Source of the DNA: JBKJZO01 sp046715235
Lineage (GTDB): Bacteria > Actinomycetota > Actinomycetes > BP-191
Reading direction: 5' to 3'
Length of the DNA: 20,469 nucleotides
NCBI GenBank assembly: GCA_046715235.1
Contig: JBKJZO010000087.1
Location: 1 to 20,469 of the forward strand
The first letter of the stretch is position 1; every line of letters starts with the position of its first letter. Shown piece after piece: positions 7,871-15,183 of this stretch. The notes under the pieces were generated by a model. It did no database searches. It was not told where the DNA came from and was given only the letters and a program-made list of their open reading frames with translations. The position numbers and the translations under genes were made by a program.

Positions 7871-8125
7871 GTGCATCTCCCGCCCCGGATTTTCGGCGAT
7901 CTCACGCTGGCAAGCTCGACCTCGGCATCGGGCACGATCGCGTTTGCCGATCGCAATTGCGTGTGGGTACGCGGGCTGACGACGTGGCGGACGTACGACG
8001 CCCGCGGCCGGGCCGCGACCGCTCGCGCATCGCGGCGCACGCGCTCGGCGTACGACAAGCTCGATCGGGTCGGCGTCGATGTCCGCGGCCGCGTCTCTCT
8101 GCTCTACCGAAGGGTCGCCTCCTGA
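7871..8125 (+). pseudogene. Small propeller fragment, paralogous to the neighbouring secreted protein
   Basis: This 84-residue frame, opened here at GTG 7871, has strongly coding-like third positions. It aligns by eye with residues 409-473 of the secreted protein encoded on the other strand (5702-7771). SASGTIAFADRNCVWVR matches SAPGVLAVSDHACVFVR, both are followed by a Trp-x-Thr unit, and VGVDVRGRVSLLY matches LKLDRRGALHALY. The frame is open only back to 7829, and it has no signal peptide, ribosome-binding site or complete fold. I therefore read it as the C-terminal remnant of a related gene, although a very short live gene cannot be excluded. It lies divergently beside its paralogue. Confidence 0.55.
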
Positions 8126-8204
8126 GCCCAACCGATCCCGTGCGTCGCCTTGTCGGTGCCCTCCCCTAGTCTGCAGACACCCACTGCAGACCAAGGAGCG
8201 CGTG

Positions 8205-8618
8205 ATGGCCACTCGTCTCAACCCGTACATCAGCTTCGGCGGCAACGCGCGGGAAGCCCTGGAGTTCTACGAGGGCGTTTTCGGCGGCACCCTCGTGCTG
8301 AACACCTTCGGCGAGTACGGCCCGCCGGACGCGCCGGGCGCCGACAAGATCATGCACGGGATGATCGAGACCGACGGTGGACTCGCGCTCATGGGCGCCG
8401 ACACCCCGCCCGGGATGGAACACAACCCCGGAGACAACATCGCGGTGAGCCTGAGCGGCGAGGACGCCGAGGAGCTGCGCGGCTACTGGGACAAGCTCTC
8501 CGGCGGCGGCACCGTGACGATTCCCCTGGAGAAGCAGATGTGGGGCGATGAGTTCGGCATGTGCACCGACCAGTTCGGCATCGCCTGGATGGTCAACATC
8601 ACCCAGCCGGAGTCCTGA
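8205..8618 (+). CDS. PhnB-like VOC (glyoxalase/bleomycin resistance fold) protein
   Basis: This 137-residue cytoplasmic protein belongs to the PhnB-like branch of the vicinal oxygen chelate superfamily. Recognisable signatures are LNPYISFGGNAREALEFYEGVFGG at the N-terminus (read from residue 5), MIETDGGLALMGAD in the middle, and the C-terminal WGDEFGMCTDQFGIAWMVNI. The length is normal for the family. The ATG at 8205 has a good ribosome-binding site (AAGGAG at 8193-8198), so the longer open frame starting near 8079 was rejected. Just upstream, CTGCAGAC occurs twice (8171 and 8184). Members of this family have no single known substrate, and none can be assigned here. Confidence 0.9.
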   Translation: MATRLNPYISFGGNAREALEFYEGVFGGTLVLNTFGEYGPPDAPGADKIMHGMIETDGGLALMGADTPPGMEHNPGDNIAVSLSGEDAEELRGYWDKLSGGGTVTIPLEKQMWGDEFGMCTDQFGIAWMVNITQPES

Positions 8619-8798
8619 TCCGTAGGTCCGCAGCGCTCACAGAACAGCAGTGCCAGTCCGCGAGAGTCGAAGGAAACGCTCGACACGTACGAGACGTCAA
8701 GGTCGCCCTCGGCTGATCGCATGTGCGGACAATCCTCGCTCGTGACGCGGGGCGCTTGCGCCAGGTCCTTCACAGACTCGCAACCTCCCCGAGATGCC

Positions 8799-9088
8799 AT
8801 GGAGAGCATGATCGGCAACATGAGCCCCGAAGAGCGCGATCTGTTTCCTGAGATCGTCCAACTGCTCGCCGACGTAGATGCTGCGCTGGCACTCCCGGGT
8901 GGTGTCGCGTCGTTCGCGACGTCCGATGAGACGGTCTGGGCAGCGGTGATCGTTGCCCGCGCCCATGACCTGATCAGAGGAACACGAGCGTGCATCGACG
9001 CCGCGCAGTCCATGTCGGCGCTAGTGCTGCAGCGACCCCTCTTCGAAGACTCTGTGCTGCTCACGCGTGCAGCGGCGGTCGACGGGTC
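8799..9088 (+). pseudogene. 5' fragment of an unidentified gene, cut off by the IS element
   Basis: The frame begins ATGGAGAGC at 8799 (possibly as early as 8721, or at a later ATG such as 8820). It encodes about 96 residues of predicted helices before entering the left end of the IS256 element. The segment SALVLQRPLFEDSVLLTRAA resembles the helical motif of DUF5677 and related HEPN-like proteins, in which an Arg and a Glu sit on one helix. That match is suggestive only. After 9088 the frame continues into IS sequence, so the native C-terminus is missing. The rest of the gene is not found on the far side of the element, where a different gene begins. Confidence 0.6.
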
Positions 9089-9111
9089 GAGTCCACGGTC
9101 GTGGTGTGTGA
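9089..9111 (+). repeat. Left terminal inverted repeat of the IS256 element
   Basis: GAGTCC, five partly matching bases and CGTGGTGTGTGA match the complement of 10489-10511 at 19 of 23 positions, counted by eye. A second, inner match continues after each end: AAGACG-TCACC near 9111 and its counterpart near 10443-10456. Confidence 0.75.
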
Positions 9112-9141
9112 AGACGTCACCAGTGATCCCGTGGTTGGACT

Positions 9142-10392
9142 CTAGGCGGTCAGCGCGGCTGCGGTCATCGGTGTGGTCACCTCTTCGTCCTGTCGCGTGT
9201 CGATGATTGTGATGCGGCTGCGGGCGAGGACGTCGAGGCCGAGGTAGCGGCGGCCTTCGATCCATTCGTCGTGTTGCTCGGCGAGGACCGCGCCGACGAG
9301 GCGGATGAGCGAGCTGCGGTCGGGGAAGATCCCGACGACGTCGGTGCGGCGGCGGATCTCGCGGTTGAGCCGTTCCTGCGGGTTGTTGCTCCAGATTTGC
9401 CGCCAGAGTTCTTTGGGGAAGCCGGTGAACGCGAGCAGGTCGGCGCGGGCGGCGTCGAGATGCTCGGCTACTGCGGGGAGTTTCTCGGCGAGGGCGTCCA
9501 GCACCCGGTCGTACTGGGCGTGCACCGAGGCCGCGTCGGGCTGGTCGTAGACCGAGTGCAGCATCGTCTTGACCCACGCCCAGCTGCTCTTGGGGGTGAC
9601 GCTCATCAGGTTCGCCGCGTAGTGCGTGCGGCAGCGCTGCCAGCTCGCTCCCGGGAGTGCCGCGCCGAGCGCGCCGACCAGGCCGCTGTGCGCGTCGGAG
9701 GTGACCAGCGCCACGCCGGTCAGGCCGCGGGCGACCAGGCCGCGCAGGAACGCCAGCCAGCCGGCGCCGTCTTCGCCGCTGGTGACGTCCAGGCCGAGGA
9801 TCTCCCGGTGCCCGTCCGCGTTCACGGCAGTCGCGACCAGGGCGTGCACCGGCACCACCCGGCCGCCCTCACGGACTCTGAGCACCAGCGCGTCGACGGC
9901 GAGGAACGTGTACGGCCCGGCGTCCAGCGGGCGGGTCCGGAACGACTCGACCTGCTCGTCGAGTTCGCGGGCCATCACGCTGACCTGGCTCCGGGAAAGT
10001 CGTTTGATACCAAGGGTTTCGACGAGTTTCTCCATCCGCCGGGTCGACACCCCGAGCAGGTAGCAGGTCGCCACGACCGTGGTCAGGGCGCGCTCCGCGC
10101 GGCGGCGCCGCTCCAGCAGCCAGTCCGGGAAATAGGACCCCGACCTCAGCTTCGGGATCGCGACTTCGAGGGTGCCTGCGCGGGTGTCCCACTCCCGCGG
10201 CCGGTAGCCGTTGCGGGAATTGACCCGCTCGTCGCTGCGCGCCCCATACGGCGCGCCGCACACCGCGTCCGCTTCGGCGCCCATCAGCGCGTCAACGAAC
10301 GTTCTCAGCATCGCGCGCAGCAAGTCCGGCTCGGCGCGCTCGAGGTGTTCGGCAAGGAAGATGGCAGGGTCGATACTGGCAGTGGCGGTCAT
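9142..10392 (-). CDS. IS256-family transposase (mutator type)
   Basis: This 416-residue DDE transposase cuts and joins the ends of the surrounding element. The catalytic acids are visible at positions expected for IS256: Asp167 (FLAVDALVLR), Asp233 (VTSDAHSGL) and Glu340 (NNPQERLNREIRRR). The family signature Cys-x-x-His appears as QRCRTHY at about 252-258. The N-terminal part contains SRNGYRPREWDTRAGTLEVAIPKLR (from residue 59), the usual zinc-free binding region. The ATG at 10392 has a ribosome-binding site (GAAGGAGATC) and is preferred over an in-frame upstream start at 10440. No stop or frameshift interrupts it. Stop codon and left inverted repeat are about 50 bases apart. Confidence 0.95.
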   Translation of the reverse strand: MTATASIDPAIFLAEHLERAEPDLLRAMLRTFVDALMGAEADAVCGAPYGARSDERVNSRNGYRPREWDTRAGTLEVAIPKLRSGSYFPDWLLERRRRAERALTTVVATCYLLGVSTRRMEKLVETLGIKRLSRSQVSVMARELDEQVESFRTRPLDAGPYTFLAVDALVLRVREGGRVVPVHALVATAVNADGHREILGLDVTSGEDGAGWLAFLRGLVARGLTGVALVTSDAHSGLVGALGAALPGASWQRCRTHYAANLMSVTPKSSWAWVKTMLHSVYDQPDAASVHAQYDRVLDALAEKLPAVAEHLDAARADLLAFTGFPKELWRQIWSNNPQERLNREIRRRTDVVGIFPDRSSLIRLVGAVLAEQHDEWIEGRRYLGLDVLARSRITIIDTRQDEEVTTPMTAAALTA

Positions 10393-10488
10393 CGTGAGAT
10401 CTCCTTCAGATCGGCTTTCGCAGGTCTTCTGAAGGATCACGCGGTGACCGTCTTCTACGTCCTCACGACACGCACATCGTCGAGGACG

Positions 10489-10511
10489 TCATACACCACG
10501 TCTCTGGACTC
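10489..10511 (-). repeat. Right terminal inverted repeat of the IS256 element
   Basis: Read on the minus strand from 10511: GAGTCC, then AGAGA, then CGTGGTGTATGA, matching the left end at 19 of 23 positions. The truncated recombinase-like frame starts immediately outside it. Confidence 0.75.
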
Positions 10512-11808
10512 AACTGTCTGCGCGACGTGCGCAGGGACCCAAGCTATCTACGGCTGCGCGCGTTGCGGCCGCGAAGACAACCGTTTCGGTCGGATGTGCG
10601 CTCCATGCACCCTGCAGGACCGCGCCACCGAACTGCTCGCCGACGCGAGCGGACGGGTTCATCCCCAGCTTCAGCCGGTTTACGACGCGTTGCTCGCCGG
10701 CCCGCGGCCCCAGACAACCCTGTACTGGTTCACCCGGTCGACCGGGCCCAGCATCCTGCAGGCGATGGCGCGCGGTGAGATGGAGATTTCGCACGCGGCG
10801 TTCGCCGCGCTCCCCTCAAACCGGATGGTCAACTACGTCCGCGACCTCCTGGTGGCGGTGGATGCGCTCCCCGCCTACCACGCCGAACTCGAGCGCACGA
10901 CACGATGGTTGCGCGACTACTTGCCGACGCTGCCAAAGGCCCATGCTGAGATCCTCGGCCGGTACGCCAGGTGGCATGTACTGCGCCGTCTGCGGCATCA
11001 AGAGGCCGCCGGCACCATCACGCACGGCGCGATCAACGGCGCCCGCGGGTCCATCATCGCGTCGGCTCGGCTGCTCGCTTGGCTCGACGAACACGACTGC
11101 AAACTAGGCACCTTCACGCAGCCGGCGTTGGAGCAGTACGCCGTCGAGCGGCCAGGCCAATCGAAAGCTGTCGTGCAGTTCCTCGCCTGGGGACGGCGAC
11201 ACGGACTGAGCAGCGACGCCGAGCTCCCCAGCCGGCAGTACGGCCGGCCAGAAGTCACACTCGACCACGAGGCTCGGTGGGAACAGGTCGAGCGGCTCCT
11301 CCACGACGACACGTTCCGCCTGTACAGCAGGGTCGCGGGGCTATTCACGTTGCTCTACGCCCAGCCGCTCGCGCGCATCTGCCGGATGAATACGAGCCAG
11401 GTTGACGTCGCCACAGGTGGCCGTGTCTCGGTGACCTTCGACAGCTTTGCAGTCGAGCTTCCAACACCATTCGACCAGCTGGTCGTACTGCACCTAGCTC
11501 GCCGCGGTCAGGCCTCGTACGTTAGCCACACCACTCAGTGGCTTTTCCCGGGTGGCGTTCCCGGCAAGCACATCGCTACCAACTGCGTACGCGAAGAGCT
11601 GGTCGCACGCGGGATCCACCCATCCTCATCCCGCAAGGCCGCCCTGCTGCAGCTCGCTGCAACTATGCCATCGCCCGTGCTAGCCGACGTCCTAGGGCTG
11701 AGCAACGGCGCTGCGGCGCGATGGGCGGCAATGTCCTCGAGCAATTGGAGCCTGTACGCCGCCCAACGGCATAGCGGTCTAGGGAAAACTGGCGACCTCG
11801 AGAAATGA
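10512..11808 (+). pseudogene. 5'-truncated recombinase-like protein (actinobacterial XerD-like, non-catalytic)
   Basis: The frame enters from the IS right end without its own start and encodes about 431 residues. It begins inside a zinc-ribbon region: CATCAG, CARCG and CAPC (last pair near 10600). Next is a helical part (LQPVYDALLAGP, then ISHAAFAALPSNRMVNYVRDLLVA). The C-terminal half has a degenerate tyrosine-recombinase fold: RVAGLFTLLYAQPLARICRM, later HPSSSRKAALLQLAATMPSPVLADVLGLSNGAAARWA. The R-H-x-x-R-Y set is incomplete, as is usual for this family. Known full-length members carry several more N-terminal Cys pairs and often lie beside tyrosine recombinase genes, so roughly 80-100 residues have been lost. 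The first in-frame ATG (10594) would remove more of the zinc region. Probably non-functional. Confidence 0.75.
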
Positions 11809-11867
11809 TCTATGTAGAGTTGTGCGGGCATGCTCAGACACGCTGACTACGGCGCGCGTAGGCGGCA

Positions 11868-11888
11868 GCGAAGTCCAAAGTCCTTCGC
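11868..11888. repeat. Small hairpin upstream of the sigma factor gene
   Basis: GCGAAG (11868-11873) and CTTCGC (11883-11888) form a six-base perfect stem with a nine-base loop. The loop region also holds a short direct repeat (AAGTCC then AAGTCC, 11871 and 11878). It lies about 27 bases before the GTG start of the sigma factor gene, so it could affect transcription or translation of the pair. There is no T run, so it is not a standard terminator. Confidence 0.4.
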
Positions 11889-11914
11889 CTAAGCGGCAAC
11901 CTTCCGCGTGACCT

Positions 11915-12445
11915 GTGAGTCTTGTTGCCGTGGACGATCCGAAGACGGAGCGCGTGGCAGCGCTTTTCCACGCCCTGTCGACAGATCTGACAAGGCTCGC
12001 GTTTCTCATCGTCGGCGATTGGGGACTCGCCGAAGAGATCACGCAGGAAGCATTCCTGCGCTTCTGGCGGTCGCCGCAGGCATTGCGCGACGAGCACGCC
12101 GCACCAGCCTACATACGACGGTCTGTCGTGAATTTGTCGCGCTCCCGAATCCGCCGCCGCGCACTCGAGCGCCGTGTCGGCCGCACCGTCGAGGCAGTAT
12201 CACCGTTTCATGCGGAGGCCCGCGACGTTGATGTGGCGAACGCGCTCGCGCGGCTCGCCGAGGGTAAACGCGCGTGTGTCGTTCTGCGCTACTACGCGGA
12301 TATGACCGAAGCGGAGACGGCCGAAGTGCTTGGCGTCTCCATCGGCACAGTGAAAAGCCAGACCAGCAAGGCGCTACGCCAGCTGGCCGAGCACCTTTCG
12401 ATGAGTGACCCGGTTGCCGGGTCAACTGAGGATGGCCGTCCGTGA
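11915..12445 (+). CDS. SigE-family ECF RNA polymerase sigma factor
   Basis: This 176-residue protein directs RNA polymerase to a specific promoter set. Region 2 is visible at about residues 22-53 (LTRLAFLIVGDWGLAEEITQEAFLRFWR), the core-binding and -10 recognition helices. Region 4 is at about 108-160, with the helix-turn-helix ADMTEAETAEVLGVSIGTVKSQTSKAL. The size and region spacing fit the actinobacterial SigE (SigE/SigM-like) group. The start is GTG 11915, or GTG 11930, both with poor ribosome-binding sites. It overlaps the next gene by four bases (GTGA), so the two are very probably translated together, and the downstream membrane protein is the likely regulator. Confidence 0.92.
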   Translation: MSLVAVDDPKTERVAALFHALSTDLTRLAFLIVGDWGLAEEITQEAFLRFWRSPQALRDEHAAPAYIRRSVVNLSRSRIRRRALERRVGRTVEAVSPFHAEARDVDVANALARLAEGKRACVVLRYYADMTEAETAEVLGVSIGTVKSQTSKALRQLAEHLSMSDPVAGSTEDGRP

Positions 12446-15069
12446 GCATTGACCTCGAGTCCCAGGTCCGCGACGCGTTGCGGGACGCCGTGGCCAGCCG
12501 GAACACATCTACCGACGCGTGGTCCCGGCTCGCGGAACGACGTGCGCGATCGGTGCGAAGCCGGCGAGCCGCGCTACTCTCCTCGACCGCGCTGGCCACA
12601 GTAGTCGCGGTCGTCGCCATCTCCGTTGTCTCGCGGGATGGCCAACGTCGCGACCCCCAGCCGATAGCTAATCCCCCTACTACCTCGGCCGCCTTGTCAT
12701 CAGGTGCATCCCTTACATCGGGCGACCCGATCACTGCGACGATCGCGAATGTTTCAGCCACAGCGCTGGTGTACTTCAACGGGGATATTTGGGCCGCCGA
12801 CTCCAACGCCGGCGAACTGATCCGCGTCAACACAGCGGACAACCGCGTGGTCTCTCGGCATGCGGTCGGCAACAGCCCTGGTCCGTCCGGGATTGGGCTC
12901 GTCGCGAGCGGCTCCGCGCTCTGGGCATTGTCGGGGGGTGTCCTCCAACGGGTGGATCCGACATCAGGGCAAACGACAGCCCTCGGAGACGGCGACAGCG
13001 GCAACGCCTCAGAGTTGGCGTTCGGCCAGGACTCCCTGTGGGTTGTTTGCTGCACGGGAGAGTCGCTCCAGCAGATCGACGCCGCTACAGGTCGTGTGAT
13101 GTCGACGACGAAATTCCCGACCCAGTTTCCTGGGCCAGGTGTCGCGGTCGGGCACGGAGCGGTCTGGGTCAATGCCACCGGCGGCGGCGACGGCGTTCAG
13201 CGTTACGACCCGACAACCAAAGAGCACACCACTACATCGCTGGTGTACTCGGGCGGCAATCTGCAGGGCAACATCGCAGTGACCGACGATGCGGTCTGGG
13301 CAGAGACGGGCGACGCCGTGGTGCGCATCGACCCCATCAGCCGCGAGGTCACCGCAACGGTGCCCTTGCCGCCGAATTCGACTGTTCTCGACATGACCGG
13401 AGTGGGCGGCACGCTTTGGGTTGTCGGGAACATGGCCAACAAAGTGTGGCGGATCGATGCGAGGACAGGGCAGATCACCGGCGTCGTGGATATCCGCGCG
13501 CCGCAGGCGGTGGTGGCAACTGCTGATGCCGTATGGGTGTCGGCTGGCTCTTCGCTAGTTCGATTCGACCCGTCCCGGCTGGCGTCGCCGGCACCGGCGG
13601 TAGATTCGCCAGTATTCGAGGTCGATGGCATGTCCGCCACCGTGCCGCCGGGGTGGTTCGCGCGGTCACTCGGAACGCGAATTCTGTCGTCGAGAGGCCG
13701 GTCGCTGGGAAGCCGCACCGGCATTCAGCTCTCGACGTTCACTTTTTTGGTCAGAGGCGCCGAGGATCCCATCGTCGGGATGAAGTCGGACGACGCCCTG
13801 CTCACGATCAAACCCGACGACAACGAGCTTCCCGCGGCAGTCAGCAGCGCCTCGTTGGCGCTGAGCGCGGACGACCTGGTCACCGACGGCAGCGCGCCGG
13901 TCAGCCGGTCCATCGCCCGACGTGCGCTCGTGTACGCCGGTCTGCGGTTTATCGTCGAGGCGCATTTCGGGAAGGCCGACGTGAACATCGCGGACTTCTC
14001 GCGGGTGAACGCGGTGCTCGCCGCCGTACGAATCGAAGGCATTGCGAGCGCTCCGGCGCCGTTTACGCCGTCCAGCGCCCAGGCAAGTGTCTCCCCGCCG
14101 CCGGCTCCTGAATCGGTCAATTTCGATGGCCCCGTGCAGATCGCACCGACACTCGCGGAGGAGGCGTCGCTTCCCCCGGCGAATACGACGTTTCCCACCT
14201 CGCTAGACCTCACCAAGACTCGCCCGACTCTCGTCGAAGATCCCATCGAGCGCGCCCTGGCGATCTTCCAGCCCCGAGACACGGCAAACGCTGGTGTACT
14301 GGTACTAGGGGACGATGGGCGGCTCCGGTCGCTGGGTGTGCCTCTCGAACCAGGAGGCGACGGAGCGAACAAGGCACCGGCACTGACAACGGGATCACTG
14401 CGTGTCGACGGACAGGCCGCCGCCTTCGGTCAACCAGACGGCGTCATCGTCGTCGACCTGCTCACCGGCACGCCAAAGCGATACGAAGTGCTGGGAACCG
14501 GCGACAAATACCAAGGGCACAGCGAATACATCGAACATGTCAGCTGGCACCCGGACGGCAAGACACTTTTCCTGTCGGGTCGCGATTCGTACCTGCTGGA
14601 CTTGGCTACCGGCCAGACGAAGACGACGACGGCCGAAGGCTGGGAATCGCTTTTCACAGATTCAGGCGAGCTGCTCGCGCTGGGCAGCCGCGGCATCATT
14701 CGCTATGACTCTGCTACCGGTGCGCAGCTCACTGCCGGAGGAGTTGTGCCGGCCACTGGGTACTCGCGGCCGGTAAGTCGTGGTGCTCGAGTCGCGCGCC
14801 TCGGTGGGCATGAAGGTTCACTGGCCATCCCTGTTGTCGCCCTAGGAACTGGTGCGGTCGAGCGGATGCTGTTGTTCAAAGGCGCCCATGGCCGGGACAC
14901 AGGGTGCTGCCGGCCTGTCGGCTGGCTGGACGACGACACGTTGATCATCGACAGCCTGTACGCAGCCCCGACAATCAACAGGCTCCTCGCCTGGAATTTG
15001 CGTGAGGGTGTCATCTCGCGCCTCACCGAGCTGAGCGGCTCCGCCGCAATGTCGTTCGCACGACTCTAA
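12442..15069 (+). CDS. Membrane-anchored propeller sensor/anti-sigma candidate
   Basis: This encodes an 875-residue type II membrane protein. Residues 1-42 are cytoplasmic and basic near the membrane, with an N-terminus (LESQVRDALRDAVASR) like proteins encoded next to SigE-family factors. One helix spans about 43-64. Outside, a Ser/Thr/Pro linker leads to seven repeats of about 40 residues (109-385), each with a Leu/Val-Trp strand (IWAADSN, LWALSGG, LWVVCCTG, VWVNATGG, VWAETGD, LWVVGNM, VWVSAGS) and a later Arg/Gln-Ile-Asp strand, a seven-bladed propeller. A mixed domain (about 390-560, VPPGWF start) follows, then a second, WD40/TolB-like propeller (about 600-875). No zinc anti-sigma motif (HxxxCxxC) is present. 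It probably regulates the sigma factor in response to an extracellular cue; this is inference. Confidence 0.85.
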   Translation: MSIDLESQVRDALRDAVASRNTSTDAWSRLAERRARSVRSRRAALLSSTALATVVAVVAISVVSRDGQRRDPQPIANPPTTSAALSSGASLTSGDPITATIANVSATALVYFNGDIWAADSNAGELIRVNTADNRVVSRHAVGNSPGPSGIGLVASGSALWALSGGVLQRVDPTSGQTTALGDGDSGNASELAFGQDSLWVVCCTGESLQQIDAATGRVMSTTKFPTQFPGPGVAVGHGAVWVNATGGGDGVQRYDPTTKEHTTTSLVYSGGNLQGNIAVTDDAVWAETGDAVVRIDPISREVTATVPLPPNSTVLDMTGVGGTLWVVGNMANKVWRIDARTGQITGVVDIRAPQAVVATADAVWVSAGSSLVRFDPSRLASPAPAVDSPVFEVDGMSATVPPGWFARSLGTRILSSRGRSLGSRTGIQLSTFTFLVRGAEDPIVGMKSDDALLTIKPDDNELPAAVSSASLALSADDLVTDGSAPVSRSIARRALVYAGLRFIVEAHFGKADVNIADFSRVNAVLAAVRIEGIASAPAPFTPSSAQASVSPPPAPESVNFDGPVQIAPTLAEEASLPPANTTFPTSLDLTKTRPTLVEDPIERALAIFQPRDTANAGVLVLGDDGRLRSLGVPLEPGGDGANKAPALTTGSLRVDGQAAAFGQPDGVIVVDLLTGTPKRYEVLGTGDKYQGHSEYIEHVSWHPDGKTLFLSGRDSYLLDLATGQTKTTTAEGWESLFTDSGELLALGSRGIIRYDSATGAQLTAGGVVPATGYSRPVSRGARVARLGGHEGSLAIPVVALGTGAVERMLLFKGAHGRDTGCCRPVGWLDDDTLIIDSLYAAPTINRLLAWNLREGVISRLTELSGSAAMSFARL

Positions 15070-15183
15070 ACATTGCCCGTCGATGCGCGCGTTGGCCGCT
15101 TGCATGTACTGGTGGAAATGCTTCAACCGCAGGCAGGCACGCGTGGCGTCCGCGTGAATGCGGATTTCGAATCGAACCGACCG

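Larger units (their letters stand above)
9089..10511 (-). mobile_element. IS256-family insertion sequence
   Basis: An apparently complete element of about 1.4 kb carries one transposase gene on the minus strand. The proposed ends are 9089 (GAGTCC...) and 10511 (complement of ...GGACTC), where imperfect inverted repeats meet. The size, single gene and catalytic motifs match the IS256 family, which normally leaves 8-9 base target duplications. None is visible here: the eight bases outside the left end are GACGGGTC and those outside the right end are AACTGTCT. The flanking reading frames are also unrelated. The transposase frame is intact, so the element may still be active. Confidence 0.85.

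Noticed and set aside
8625..8740. Minus-strand frame with a Cys-x-x-Cys pair and coding-like codons
   Set aside because: It has no stop before running antisense into the VOC gene, and no ribosome-binding site; too short to support.
9271..10511. Long plus-strand open frame leading into the recombinase-like gene
   Set aside because: It lies wholly antisense to the intact transposase gene; only the part after 10512 has recognisable protein features.
15149..15164. Hairpin TCCGC-gtgaat-GCGGA between convergent genes at 15069 and 15184
   Set aside because: A five-base stem followed by only three T residues is within chance for GC-rich DNA.
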